The translations under genes were made by a program, and so were the position numbers. From an uncultured Bacteroidales bacterium (GTDB lineage Bacteria > Bacteroidota > Bacteroidia > Bacteroidales > Bacteroidaceae), in contig CACYYM010000012.1 of the NCBI GenBank assembly GCA_902778625.1, forward strand, positions 1 through 64,000: a DNA stretch of 64,000 nt, read 5' to 3'. The notes below the pieces were generated by a model, which worked only from the letters and a program-made list of their open reading frames with translations, did not search any database and was not told the DNA's origin. Below are positions 47,264-55,781 of this stretch, one piece after another (within the stretch, counting starts at the first letter, position 1; each line of letters begins with the position of its first letter).

Positions 47264-47284
47264 TTTTGAATTTTGAATTTTGAA
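47264..47284. repeat. Heptad repeat between M24B and C1 genes
   Basis: Three TTTTGAA units in plus-strand reading. They fill the 30-bp gap between the M24B stop and the C1 start. Confidence 0.75.
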
Positions 47285-47285
47285 T

Positions 47286-48650
47286 TTAATACGGTATTCT
47301 GTCTTTCCCCAGGAAGCGGCAACCGTCCTTCGTGATGAGGATGTCGTCCTCGATGCGAATGCCGCCGAAGTCCTTGTAGGTCTCAAGCAGGTCGAAGTTG
47401 AGGAACTCCTTGCAATGGCCTGTCGAGCGCCAGTCGTCGATAAGGGCGGGGATGAAGTAGATGCCAGGCTCGTCGGTCATGACGAAGCCTTCCTGAAGGC
47501 GGCGGCCACAACGCAGGCAATTCGTTCCGAACTGCTCGAGATTGGGGCGCACCTCATCGTCGAAGCCGACGTAAATCTGTCCGAGGCCTTCCATATCGTG
47601 GACGTCCATGCCCATCATGTGACCGAGGCCGTGAGGCATGAACATGGCATGAGCGCCAGCCCGAACGGCTTCGTCCGTATCGCCCTTCATCAAGCCCAGT
47701 TCCTTGAGTCGCTCGGTCATGAGTCGGCACACACCAAAGTGCACGTTCCACCACTTTACGCCTGGAGCCGCAAGCGTCAAGGCAAAGTCGTGACACTCGA
47801 CCACGATGTCGTAAATCTCCTTTTGGCGTTGGGTGAAGGTGCCGCTGACGGGCATGGTGCGGGTATTGTCGCTGCAGTAGTTCTCGTTCGTCTCGGCCCC
47901 GGCATCACAAAGGAAAAGGCGCCCTGCTTCGAGAGGACGGGGACTGGGATAGCCGTGCATTATCTCGCCATGCTGGGTAACGATAGGCGGGAAGCTGACC
48001 ATACAGCCGCGGCTGCTGGCTATACCGCTGATTCGGCCCGCTATCTCCTGTTCCGTCACACCCGGGCGGCACATCTGCATGGCCGTGGTGTGCATCTCGT
48101 AACCGATAGCACAAGCGCGCTCGATTTCTTCTATTTCGCCCTGGCTCTTCACGGCTCTCTGGTCCACTACGGCTTTGATGAGTTCCAGGCTGGCAGCCTC
48201 TTTCTGCCCGGAGGGATGGATGCACAGCATGTCCATGAGTTGAATCATGGTATCGTGGCGATAGGGCGGCAGGAAATGGATGCGCTGACCGCTTGCCTTA
48301 GCTTTCCTGATGAAGTCGGCAAGGCTTTTCATCGGCAAAGTCTTGGCCACACCACATTCGGCAGCCATATCGGCCACGCTATTCACCGAACCGAACCAAA
48401 CGATGTCGTCGATATCGATGTCGTCGCCAACAAGGTACTCTTGGTTGTTGTCTACATCGATAACACCAGCCAAGCCCTCGCGATGAAGTCCGAAGAAATA
48501 GAGGAACGAGCTGTCCTGGCGGAAGCGATAAACGTTGCTGGGATAGTTGGCCGGCGAGTCGTTATTGCCCATGAGCAAGATGATGCCGGAGCCTATCCTT
48601 TGTTTGAGCAGCCTGCGCCGCTCGATATAAACTGATTTGTCGAATAACAT
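47286..48650 (-). CDS. M24B aminopeptidase P (Xaa-Pro aminopeptidase)
   Basis: Cytoplasmic metallopeptidase, 454 residues, that releases N-terminal residues before proline. It has an N-terminal AMP_N domain (about 1-150) and a pita-bread catalytic domain with metal ligands in DAGAETNENYCSDNTRT (two Asp), PHGLGHMMGMDVHD (His), EPGIYF (Glu) and IRIEDDILI (Glu). No signal peptide. It starts 10 bp after the GH5 gene stop, so is probably in the same transcript, though functionally unrelated to mannan. Confidence 0.92.
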   Translation of the reverse strand: MLFDKSVYIERRRLLKQRIGSGIILLMGNNDSPANYPSNVYRFRQDSSFLYFFGLHREGLAGVIDVDNNQEYLVGDDIDIDDIVWFGSVNSVADMAAECGVAKTLPMKSLADFIRKAKASGQRIHFLPPYRHDTMIQLMDMLCIHPSGQKEAASLELIKAVVDQRAVKSQGEIEEIERACAIGYEMHTTAMQMCRPGVTEQEIAGRISGIASSRGCMVSFPPIVTQHGEIMHGYPSPRPLEAGRLFLCDAGAETNENYCSDNTRTMPVSGTFTQRQKEIYDIVVECHDFALTLAAPGVKWWNVHFGVCRLMTERLKELGLMKGDTDEAVRAGAHAMFMPHGLGHMMGMDVHDMEGLGQIYVGFDDEVRPNLEQFGTNCLRCGRRLQEGFVMTDEPGIYFIPALIDDWRSTGHCKEFLNFDLLETYKDFGGIRIEDDILITKDGCRFLGKDRIPY

Positions 48651-48660
48651 AAGCTTTGAT

Positions 48661-49977
48661 TTAAAGGTCGCTTGCTATCATTTTGATGACTTTGAGCGTG
48701 GACGAGTCGCGGGCAAAGACTGCATTGAGGCCTTGTTCCTCTTGAGCTGGGTCGCCTACATAATCGTCCCATCGTTGCCAACGAACATGCTTAGGCTCGG
48801 CATAACCGCCCCAAGCCCAGAACAAGCAGCCCTGCAACTTGCCTTCGCTCAATAGGCCAAAGCAGTAGGCATAGTAGCAGTCGCGACCTATTGTGGGCGA
48901 GCCTGGCTCGATGAGATAGCCATCGCGAGGATAGCCGAACTCCTCCAGAACCATGGGCTTGTTCAAGTCCTTAACGGCTTCATAGCAACGGTCCATATAG
49001 GCTCGCGTCTTCTTTGCTGCAAATGCTACGCTGTCCACGACAGATGTCTCGCCATTCTTCGCCAAGCCATTCGTGAGCGGACCGCTTGCCGGGCCAAGCC
49101 AATGCCAGTTGTAGGGCCATATGTGGATGCAAACGTAGTCAATCTCAGGGAAGGCATGAACTTGGCGGAACAGTTCTGCATCCTCTTCGCAACCCTCGAG
49201 ACCTTCGCTTCCTGTCGTGACTAAGTGATTGCTGTCGAGGCTCTTGATGAGTTTCGCCTGTGCCTCAACCCATTCTGCAAAACAAGCTTTGGTCACAGAA
49301 TCGCGAGCAAAGGCACGGGGCTCATTGGCAAGCTCCCAAGCCATAATGGCTGGCGACTCGCTATAAGGCTCACCCGTAACGGTATTGGTGCGCGAAACGA
49401 TGTGACGAACATGACGCTCCGCCATTGCCTTTGCACTATCGTTCTTCACGAATTGGCAATGGTAAGCCTGAGCGATGGTCCAATCCGACCAGTCGGGTAC
49501 AGGACCGCAACCTGCCCACTCGAGATAAGCGCCGTAGCCTCCGCTCCATTCCCAGGAGTTGTTCAGGAAAAGAACGGCTGTCATTTCGCGCTTCTCGAGC
49601 TCTGCAATGAGATAGTCCAAGCCCTTGAGAATGGTGTCGTTATACACGCCTGGTTCGGGCTGAAGGACGGGAAGAACGTGCGATGCTACGGTATCAGGAC
49701 CTTCGCCACCAACGAGGACACGCACATTGCTGATGCCCACTTCTTGCATCAAGTCGAGCTCCTTGGCAAGGCGTTCTCTGTCGCCACCCTGACCTTCGCT
49801 GGCCAGAACTGCTCCATACCAGAAATTCGTGCCGATGAACTTGTACTCTTTATCGCCTCGATAGAACTTGCCGTCCTTTGTCGTGACAAAAACCTTGCTG
49901 CTCTCGGACTCGCCTTGACAAGCAACGAGACCTAACAAACAGCCAATGGCTAGGAGATAAGCAATGTGCCTCTTCAT
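48661..49977 (-). CDS. GH5 (subfamily 7-like) endo-beta-1,4-mannanase lipoprotein
   Basis: A 438-residue lipoprotein. The lipobox LLGLVAC puts the lipidated cysteine at residue 20, followed by QGESESS, an acidic stretch of the kind that favours outer-surface display in Bacteroidota. The barrel starts FIGTNFWYGAVLAS. Acid/base E219 in WELANEPRA, nucleophile E346 in MVLEEFGYPRD; RVLVGGEG and IHIWPYNW support the GH5_7 mannanase group. Likely cuts mannan at the cell surface, feeding the enzymes of the 21-35 kb cluster. The AraC paralogue is 30 bp upstream on the same strand. Confidence 0.88.
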   Translation of the reverse strand: MKRHIAYLLAIGCLLGLVACQGESESSKVFVTTKDGKFYRGDKEYKFIGTNFWYGAVLASEGQGGDRERLAKELDLMQEVGISNVRVLVGGEGPDTVASHVLPVLQPEPGVYNDTILKGLDYLIAELEKREMTAVLFLNNSWEWSGGYGAYLEWAGCGPVPDWSDWTIAQAYHCQFVKNDSAKAMAERHVRHIVSRTNTVTGEPYSESPAIMAWELANEPRAFARDSVTKACFAEWVEAQAKLIKSLDSNHLVTTGSEGLEGCEEDAELFRQVHAFPEIDYVCIHIWPYNWHWLGPASGPLTNGLAKNGETSVVDSVAFAAKKTRAYMDRCYEAVKDLNKPMVLEEFGYPRDGYLIEPGSPTIGRDCYYAYCFGLLSEGKLQGCLFWAWGGYAEPKHVRWQRWDDYVGDPAQEEQGLNAVFARDSSTLKVIKMIASDL

Positions 49978-50007
49978 TTTGAATTTTGTATTAAAGAATT
50001 ATGTATT

Positions 50008-50886
50008 TTAGATGATGATCTTGCTCTTGTGGTAGTTGTCGCGGAAAGCCGTTGGCGAGCAACCTTTCTTTTTCTTGAAGATGCGATTGAAGTTGCTGAT
50101 GTTGTTAAAGCCACAACTGTAGCAGATCTCGGCCACGTTGGTGTGGGTATCGACAAGCAAGCGAGCGGCATAACCGAGACGGATGTCGATGATGTAGTCG
50201 CTGACAGTCTTGCCCGTTCTGGTGCGGAAAAAGCGCGAGAAAGCGGCGGGAGTCATGCCTGCAATATCTGCCAAAGTCTTCAAGCGAATCTCTTTCTTGA
50301 AGTTCTGGTCGATGTGCTCTTCCACGGCACGAACGCGACGGCTTTCGGGCTGGTTCTTCACGTTGGCAAACGACTTGCTGGCCAGCAGATGATAGTTATC
50401 CTGAAGTGAGAGCTCGTAGAGGATCTCGAGCAGCGACAGCATCCGGTAGAAGCCAGGTTGAGCCGATGTGATGGCGGTAATCTTGCCGTAAAGCTCCATG
50501 ATTGCCGGGAGCTCGAAGGCGACGCCACGTTTTGCGTTCTCGAAGAGGGCGCGAAGGCTGCTCAACTGGTTCTTCTGCAAGAACTGCTCGCCAAGCAAAT
50601 CGGGCGGGAACTGAATGGTAATCTCGTGGATGGAATGGCTCTGGCAGTCGTACTGGTCCCACATATGCTCCAGTCCGCTTCCCACAAGCACGAGGTCGTA
50701 CTTGCCAAGCACTTCGATACTGTCACCCACGATGCGGCGAGCCCCATCGCAATGTTCTACGAAGTTCAACTCCATCTCTTCGTGTTTGTGAAGAGGATAG
50801 GTGAACGAGTCTTTGTCGCGGTCAACCATCAGGAAGCAATCCTTCTCGCCCAATGGCGTGACCTCTGTGATTACTTTGTCAGTCAT
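50008..50886 (-). CDS. AraC-family regulator, paralogue of the mannan-cluster regulator
   Basis: 292 residues, the same length as the regulator at 24278. The N-terminal cupin sensor has PLHKHEEMELNFV; the C-terminal double HTH has LKTLADIAGMTPAAFSRFFRTRTG and ICYSCGFNNISNFNRIFKKKKGCSPTAF. It lies directly in front of the GH5 mannanase gene (30-bp gap) and is probably co-transcribed. Two direct repeats upstream (50911-50947) may be its own operator. Confidence 0.9.
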   Translation of the reverse strand: MTDKVITEVTPLGEKDCFLMVDRDKDSFTYPLHKHEEMELNFVEHCDGARRIVGDSIEVLGKYDLVLVGSGLEHMWDQYDCQSHSIHEITIQFPPDLLGEQFLQKNQLSSLRALFENAKRGVAFELPAIMELYGKITAITSAQPGFYRMLSLLEILYELSLQDNYHLLASKSFANVKNQPESRRVRAVEEHIDQNFKKEIRLKTLADIAGMTPAAFSRFFRTRTGKTVSDYIIDIRLGYAARLLVDTHTNVAEICYSCGFNNISNFNRIFKKKKGCSPTAFRDNYHKSKIII

Positions 50887-50910
50887 AGTTTTTGTTTGGC
50901 TTTAAGATAA

Positions 50911-50947
50911 AAAAAGTTTCGGTTTTGGTAAAAAAAGTTTCGGTTTT
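50911..50947. promoter_or_regulatory. Candidate AraC operator: two direct repeats
   Basis: AAAAAGTTTCGGTTTT occurs at 50911-50926 and 50932-50947, spaced 21 bp (two helical turns). It lies in the leader between the regulator start (50886) and its promoter (50984-50991). Direct repeats at this spacing are typical of AraC-family binding sites. Confidence 0.5.
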
Positions 50948-50983
50948 ATAGTCTATTTCTCTTCTTTTTCTTCTTTTTCGCCG

Positions 50984-50991
50984 CAAATATA
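50984..50991 (-). promoter_or_regulatory. -7 promoter element of AraC-GH5 unit
   Basis: Minus-strand TATATTTG about 98 bp before the regulator start. Confidence 0.55.
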
Positions 50992-51164
50992 CACTTTTTT
51001 AATCAAAATATAGCATACATTGGGCAAAAAATTACATAATCAATATATATATGCTCAAATTCGGAAAGTTTATGCAACCAAGCCAAACCGGCACATTCGG
51101 TCAGTCTGCTGATAGAAAAATCTTTACAGAAAAAGCGAATCTCGAATAGCGAATCGACGGACTC

Positions 51165-51324
51165 GACGAGGCGTGTTTTCAAACGTCGTGTGCGACGTTG
51201 GCAATTTCCGCAGGCGGCGATGACTTTTTTTGCGTGCCAAGTTGCCCGACTCAACACGTCGAAATTCTCTTCTAACCACGTAAAGTTTAACAATCAGGCA
51301 CGCCGTTCTAACACTTTCTTAACG
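51165..51324. repeat. Degenerate 22-bp phased palindrome array, about 7 units
   Basis: Cores TGTG 51189, CAGG 51211, CGTG 51233, CACG 51255, CACG 51277, CACG 51299 and AACG 51321, all on one 22-bp grid. The first unit is GTCGTGTGCGAC: the arms changed from CCG/CGG to TCG/CGA yet remain complementary. Together with the operator, promoter and terminator this explains much of the 50887-51462 gap; 51325-51422 otherwise shows nothing beyond a 16-bp match to 59520-59535. Confidence 0.75.
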
Positions 51325-51422
51325 TCACAACAAAAACCGCACATCTGCAACTGATTGATTATCAATGGCGATTCGATTTAAGCCCATTTTTCGCGTTTAG
51401 GGTAGGAAAGTGCCACAGAAAC

Positions 51423-51447
51423 AAAAAAACGACGCCAGAAAGCGTCG
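51423..51447 (-). terminator. Terminator of the maturase gene
   Basis: On the minus strand, CGACGC pairs with GCGTCG across a 6-nt loop and is followed by seven T. It lies 16 bp beyond the stop of the 51463-52674 gene. Confidence 0.85.
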
Positions 51448-51462
51448 CCTAGAGAAATATCT

Positions 51463-52674
51463 TTACAAATTCGCCTGCATAACACCGCTTGCAGGACGAC
51501 CTTCGAGAAGTTCCTTTCGCATGTAATCCATGTAAGGAGCAACGTGTTGGAAGAAGATTTGATAGCCTGCACAGAGATAGTTGAGACCAGGCTCGCCATC
51601 GGCCGTCTTTTGGAAACGCAGTCGCGGACATTCTCCATGGCAAGCCTTGAGCCATTGGCATTGGCGACATTGCCTTGGGAGCGCCTCTTTTTTCATGCGA
51701 CTGAAGCGGTTTTGCTTGGTGCCATATAGCATTTGCGGCAAGCCATGAGTGCGGATGTTGCCCAGCTTGTACTCAGGAAAGACGAAGTGGTCGCACGAAT
51801 AGACATCGCCATTGTGCTCCATCACAGCTGCATGACCGCATTCCTCGGCATAGACGCAAACGCCCGGCTCCATGCCCATCCAGCCTGCAAGCGTGGCATC
51901 GAAGAGCTGCACGAAGACTTCGCCGACATCCTTCTTTACCCACTCGTCGAAGATGGCACACATGAACCTCCCCCACTCTTCTGGCCGAATGCTGAAGGGC
52001 GCTACGGGACAATTCTCGTCGAAGAGTTGAGCCAAATGACGTCCGTCACTATGTTCCTTGATGCGCTCCACAACAGGACTGATTTGCAAGAACTTGCAAT
52101 GCAATTCATCACGGAAGAACTTGTAGAAGGCCAACGGGTCTTGGGCATTATGGTGATTGGCGGTTGCCATCGCATTCCACTCGACACCATATTCGTTGAG
52201 CAGCTTTATGCCAGCCATCACTCTGTCCCAAGTGCCATTGCCTTGAACATCGCGACGATAAGCATCGTGCTGCTCCTTTGTGCCGTCGATGCTGATGCCC
52301 ACAAGCCAACCTTCGTCGTGAAGGAACTGGCACCATTCTGGCGTAAGGTAGAGGCCGTTGGTCTGTATGCTGTTGCTAATGCGCTTGCCTCGGCCATAAT
52401 ACTGCTGAAGCTTGACTGCCTTTTGATAAAAACTTAAAGGCTTGAGCATGGGTTCGCCACCGTGCCATGTGAAGAGCACGTCAGGCATTTGCTGAACACC
52501 GATGTAGTCGCGAATGTATTGCTCAAGAAGCTTGTCCGTCATCCCGCCTTGCAAACGTTCCGAAAGGTGTTGCTTCTCCAAATAATAGCAGTACTGGCAA
52601 CGCAGATTGCACAACGGACCTGCAGGTTTTGCCATTACATATAGCGGACGGGCGAAGGGATATGCGGTTGCCAC
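51463..52674 (-). CDS. Anaerobic sulfatase-maturating radical SAM enzyme
   Basis: 403 residues. Converts an active-site cysteine or serine of sulfatases to formylglycine. The radical SAM cluster is C22-x3-C26-x2-C29 (LCNLRCQYCYY). A SPASM/twitch region with further cysteines lies at CVYAEECGH, YSCDHFVFPEYKLGN and CRQCQWLKACHGECPR. The start is GTG at 52674, since an upstream in-frame stop excludes a longer protein and the family's FARPLYVMAKPAG follows. No sulfatase gene is in this window, so its target is elsewhere. Confidence 0.9.
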   Translation of the reverse strand: MATAYPFARPLYVMAKPAGPLCNLRCQYCYYLEKQHLSERLQGGMTDKLLEQYIRDYIGVQQMPDVLFTWHGGEPMLKPLSFYQKAVKLQQYYGRGKRISNSIQTNGLYLTPEWCQFLHDEGWLVGISIDGTKEQHDAYRRDVQGNGTWDRVMAGIKLLNEYGVEWNAMATANHHNAQDPLAFYKFFRDELHCKFLQISPVVERIKEHSDGRHLAQLFDENCPVAPFSIRPEEWGRFMCAIFDEWVKKDVGEVFVQLFDATLAGWMGMEPGVCVYAEECGHAAVMEHNGDVYSCDHFVFPEYKLGNIRTHGLPQMLYGTKQNRFSRMKKEALPRQCRQCQWLKACHGECPRLRFQKTADGEPGLNYLCAGYQIFFQHVAPYMDYMRKELLEGRPASGVMQANL

Positions 52675-52698
52675 AATTCAAAAGTTATTAATTCATAC

Positions 52699-53934
52699 TC
52701 ACGCGCTCGTCAACAACTTTCGCGTCAAGTAGCGTACAGGATACCATATTGCGAGCCAACCGACAGCAAGGACGGTGACGAGGATGAGCAGGATGTCGGT
52801 CCAATAGACGCTGACCGGATAGGTCTCGATGATGAAGCTGCCTTCGCTGTCGCCCATTGTCACGATGCCGTACTCTTGCTGAATCCAACAGAGGATGCCG
52901 CCCAGAATCAAGCCAAGCAAAGCTCCGGCAAGGCAGATGATGTGGCCTTCGAGACGGAAGATGGTGCAGATTTGCGAATCGTTTGCACCAAGACTGCGTA
53001 GGGTTTGGATGTCCTGCCGCTTGTCTATCATCAGCATCGAAAGCGAACCGATGATGTTGAAGCAAGCCACAAGCAAGATGAAGGAGAGGAACAAATAAGA
53101 GATGAACTTCTCGATACGCATCACTCGGAAGACGTCGTTCTGTTGCTCGTAACGGTCTTCGACCTTGAAGCGTTCGCCAAGCTGTGCCTTCAGTTGCTCC
53201 TTAACCTTGTCCGTCTTGAGCCCGTCCTTGATCTTCAGTTCGACACTCGACACCCTACCCTCTCTGTCGAAAAGGCGTTGGGCAAAGTCGAGGCTGGTGA
53301 GGATGTAGTTGGCATCATACTTTGCCTGCCTTACCATAAAGACCACACCCGGACTTTGCAGCTCGTCGTGGTTGAAGGAAGAGAGCGGGTTGCCGATATT
53401 GACACGCTCACCAGGCTTGGGAGCATAGACCTGCAGCGGGTTCTCGAAGTTTGCAGGGAGGCCGAGCTGCTGAGCCAGCTGGATGCCCAAAATGCCGTAC
53501 TCCAAAATGTCAGCATGCAGGCAGAAGTGCCCGTCTCCATAAAGGATGTCCTCGATGTGGCCTTGCTTCGTTATGTTGTCCGCCACCCCTTTGATGGTGA
53601 CGACCTGCTGCTTGCCGCCTTCTACGACGAGTGCCTGACCTTCGAGGACTGGCGTGAAGACCGCCACCACATCGCTCTGCTTGAGCCAAAGCAAGTCCTT
53701 GTCCTTCACCTCGATGGTCTGCCCGTCTTTTGGCGTGACTCGCAACTCCGAATCGAATGCCGTGAAGAGGTCTGCGACGAGGTCTTGGAAGCCGTTGAAG
53801 ACGCTCAACGTCACCACCATCGCCATTGTTGCGACGGCCACACCAAGCACCGAAATGCCACTGATGATGTTGATGGCATGATGGCTCTTCTTGGCGAAAA
53901 GATAACGCCTTGCTATGAACAATTCATAGTTCAT
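52699..53934 (-). CDS. LolC/E-like ABC transporter permease (FtsX domain)
   Basis: 411-residue inner-membrane permease of the lipoprotein-releasing type. Four membrane segments: about 22-48 (IISGISVLGVAVATMAMVV), then about 275-300, 325-350 and 380-400, with a large periplasmic MacB-like domain between the first two. Likely helps lipoprotein sorting with a LolD ATPase encoded elsewhere. Its start overlaps the rbfA stop by 4 bp (53931-53934), so translation is coupled; rbfA followed by this permease is a common Bacteroidales arrangement. Confidence 0.87.
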   Translation of the reverse strand: MNYELFIARRYLFAKKSHHAINIISGISVLGVAVATMAMVVTLSVFNGFQDLVADLFTAFDSELRVTPKDGQTIEVKDKDLLWLKQSDVVAVFTPVLEGQALVVEGGKQQVVTIKGVADNITKQGHIEDILYGDGHFCLHADILEYGILGIQLAQQLGLPANFENPLQVYAPKPGERVNIGNPLSSFNHDELQSPGVVFMVRQAKYDANYILTSLDFAQRLFDREGRVSSVELKIKDGLKTDKVKEQLKAQLGERFKVEDRYEQQNDVFRVMRIEKFISYLFLSFILLVACFNIIGSLSMLMIDKRQDIQTLRSLGANDSQICTIFRLEGHIICLAGALLGLILGGILCWIQQEYGIVTMGDSEGSFIIETYPVSVYWTDILLILVTVLAVGWLAIWYPVRYLTRKLLTSA

Positions 53935-54266
53935 TGCTTGAGCAGTTCGTCGATGTGTTCGACATAATCTAATGAGTCGTCCACAAAGAACTTGAGCTCA
54001 GGGATGATGCGGAGCTGCTTGCCTACTCTTGTGCCGAGCTCGAAGCGGACCTGCTTCTGGTTGGCATTGATGTTCTGTACAATCTCTTCCGCCTTCTCGC
54101 TTGGGAAGACGCTGAGATAGACGCGACACACACTCAGGTCGGGGCTGACGCGGCAAGCACTGACGCTCACCAAGACGCCTCTCATCGCACTCGTCTGCTT
54201 CTGGAAGATGTCGCTCAACTCTTTCTGAACGAGGCGAGCTATCTTGTTTTGTCGTGTTGTATCCAT
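53931..54266 (-). CDS. rbfA: Ribosome-binding factor A
   Basis: 111 residues; 30S maturation factor with a KH-like fold. The opening RQNKIARLVQKELSDIFQKQ and the VSACRVSPDLSVCRVYLSVFP core are typical. It is placed one base after the C1 peptidase gene and overlaps the permease gene by 4 bp. Confidence 0.92.
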   Translation of the reverse strand: MDTTRQNKIARLVQKELSDIFQKQTSAMRGVLVSVSACRVSPDLSVCRVYLSVFPSEKAEEIVQNINANQKQVRFELGTRVGKQLRIIPELKFFVDDSLDYVEHIDELLKQ

Positions 54267-54267
54267 C

Positions 54268-55635
54268 TTAATCCTCCTCGCTAAACATTGGGTCCCATGC
54301 CGGCAGACGGACTGGTTTCTGCTTCAGAATGTCGAGAACTGAGGCGGGACAGTACTTGCGGTTCGCTACAATGCGGAACATGTACTCGCGGAACCATTCG
54401 TCGGTCATAATGATGTAGCCGTTTGCGCCGCTGTCCGAGCCCCAGCTGTTCTCCACCTTCCACTTCTTAGCCTTGCCTTCGCCGTCGAGGTCAACGGCCA
54501 TCAGGGTCATGGCGTGTGTGCTGCCGCTGTCGAAGGTCTGGATGCGTTGCTTCTTGTCCATGCCGAAGGTTGTCCCCAGAAGGCTTCCGTAGTCGAAGTT
54601 CTTTAGGTCGGCGATGCCTGTGCTGCGGTCGAGGAACTTATTGACGTCGCAGCTGAAGTAGATTTGGCTGCTGTCCTTCAGGGAAGCGATGGCGATGCTC
54701 TCAAGCTCCTCGATGGGCAAGTTGACGTAGAGCCAATTGTGTCCGTCGTAGACGTGGCGGTCGTAGTCAATCTCATATACCTTATTATATGGGCGACTTG
54801 GGTCGTTCATCAGCATCACGTAGTCCTTGTTGAGGTCCTCGCCGTCCTCGATGCAAAAGTCCTTGAAGAACTTCTGGGGAGTGTAGGTCTTGTCCTTCCA
54901 TGTGAACTCTTTCGGAGGCACGCCGTAGGCCATGACGAGCATCTTGTAGACAGTGCCGAGCTGCTCCACCTTCATGGTCTGCAGCTGCTTCTCGCTCATG
55001 CCAGCCTCGCTCTTCTCGCGCAGAGTGATGCCGAACTCGCGGAGCTTCCTCTTCAGGTGGCCGCAGAACTCGCTGGTGCTGTTGCTGACATAGGTTTCGG
55101 GCATGATGTCGGCAGGGATGACGCCGTACTTCGTGGCGAGGTCGGCCACGCCGGTGTAGGTGCCGCCGTCGGAGAGAGGGTGTTGGAAGAGCCAGCGCAC
55201 CATTTCGCTGTCAATGGGTTGTTTGCGGGTGTCAATAATGCCTTGCAGGAAGAGGTTGCTCTTCTCGAGCTGGTCGAAGAAGAAGAGGTAGCACTGGCTG
55301 AGGACGAGATCCTTCGTGCCGAGCTTCTTCATTGCCCTGCCCCTCAGCACATTAAGTCCTGTAAAGAGCCAGCAACGGCCGCTACTCTTCTGGTCGGTAA
55401 TGCCTGTGTTCTTAATCTCAATGTCGAAGTGCTTGTCCTTGGCACCAGCATTCTCCTGATTGATGGCCATCTTCGCGATGCCGACATTGCTGATAGCATT
55501 GCGGAGCGCCTTCTCGGCTGGCGTACCGGTATAGCTGCCCTCGAGCTGCTTGAGCACCTCGGGTGTGATGCCTGTCTGCGCACTTACCAGCATGCAGAAC
55601 AGCATTGCCAACGTGTAGATTAGTGTTCTTTTCAT
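54268..55635 (-). CDS. Exported C1-family peptidase (bleomycin hydrolase/aminopeptidase C type)
   Basis: 455 residues from ATG 55635, chosen because a signal peptide begins there (MKRTLIYTLAMLFCMLVSAQ). Catalytic cysteine in KSSGRCWLFTGLN, histidine in SGSTHAMTLMAVD, asparagine in KVENSWGSDSG. Closer to classical bleomycin hydrolase than the paralogue at 46035. Promoter TATCTTTG at 55671-55678; rbfA, the permease and the maturase follow closely, so this promoter may drive all four. Confidence 0.9.
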   Translation of the reverse strand: MKRTLIYTLAMLFCMLVSAQTGITPEVLKQLEGSYTGTPAEKALRNAISNVGIAKMAINQENAGAKDKHFDIEIKNTGITDQKSSGRCWLFTGLNVLRGRAMKKLGTKDLVLSQCYLFFFDQLEKSNLFLQGIIDTRKQPIDSEMVRWLFQHPLSDGGTYTGVADLATKYGVIPADIMPETYVSNSTSEFCGHLKRKLREFGITLREKSEAGMSEKQLQTMKVEQLGTVYKMLVMAYGVPPKEFTWKDKTYTPQKFFKDFCIEDGEDLNKDYVMLMNDPSRPYNKVYEIDYDRHVYDGHNWLYVNLPIEELESIAIASLKDSSQIYFSCDVNKFLDRSTGIADLKNFDYGSLLGTTFGMDKKQRIQTFDSGSTHAMTLMAVDLDGEGKAKKWKVENSWGSDSGANGYIIMTDEWFREYMFRIVANRKYCPASVLDILKQKPVRLPAWDPMFSEED

Positions 55636-55670
55636 GTCTTTTTTATTATTGAATTTGTCTTTAAACTGTG

Positions 55671-55678
55671 CAAAGATA
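55671..55678 (-). promoter_or_regulatory. -7 promoter element of the C1 peptidase-rbfA unit
   Basis: Minus-strand TATCTTTG about 36 bp before the start at 55635. Confidence 0.65.
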
Positions 55679-55781
55679 CAAAGAAAAGGTAACAAAGAGA
55701 AATAATAAGGAATAAATTTCTTACTTCAGGCATTTCCGACTTCAGTTATGGCGGAACTGTCCATAGCTAAATGGACATACC

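Noticed and set aside
51003..51293. A 96-residue open frame on the minus strand
   Set aside because: It runs through the palindrome array, has no recognisable features, and its composition is explained by the repeats.
53922..53936. Heptad repeat at the start of the LolC/E-like gene
   Set aside because: ATGAACTATGAA resembles the AACTATG units, but MNYELFIARRYL is also the natural start of this family and only one and a half units are present.
55758..55777. Terminator after the GH5-CBM gene
   Set aside because: TGTCCAT/ATGGACA can pair, but no T run follows on the minus strand, so the evidence is too weak.
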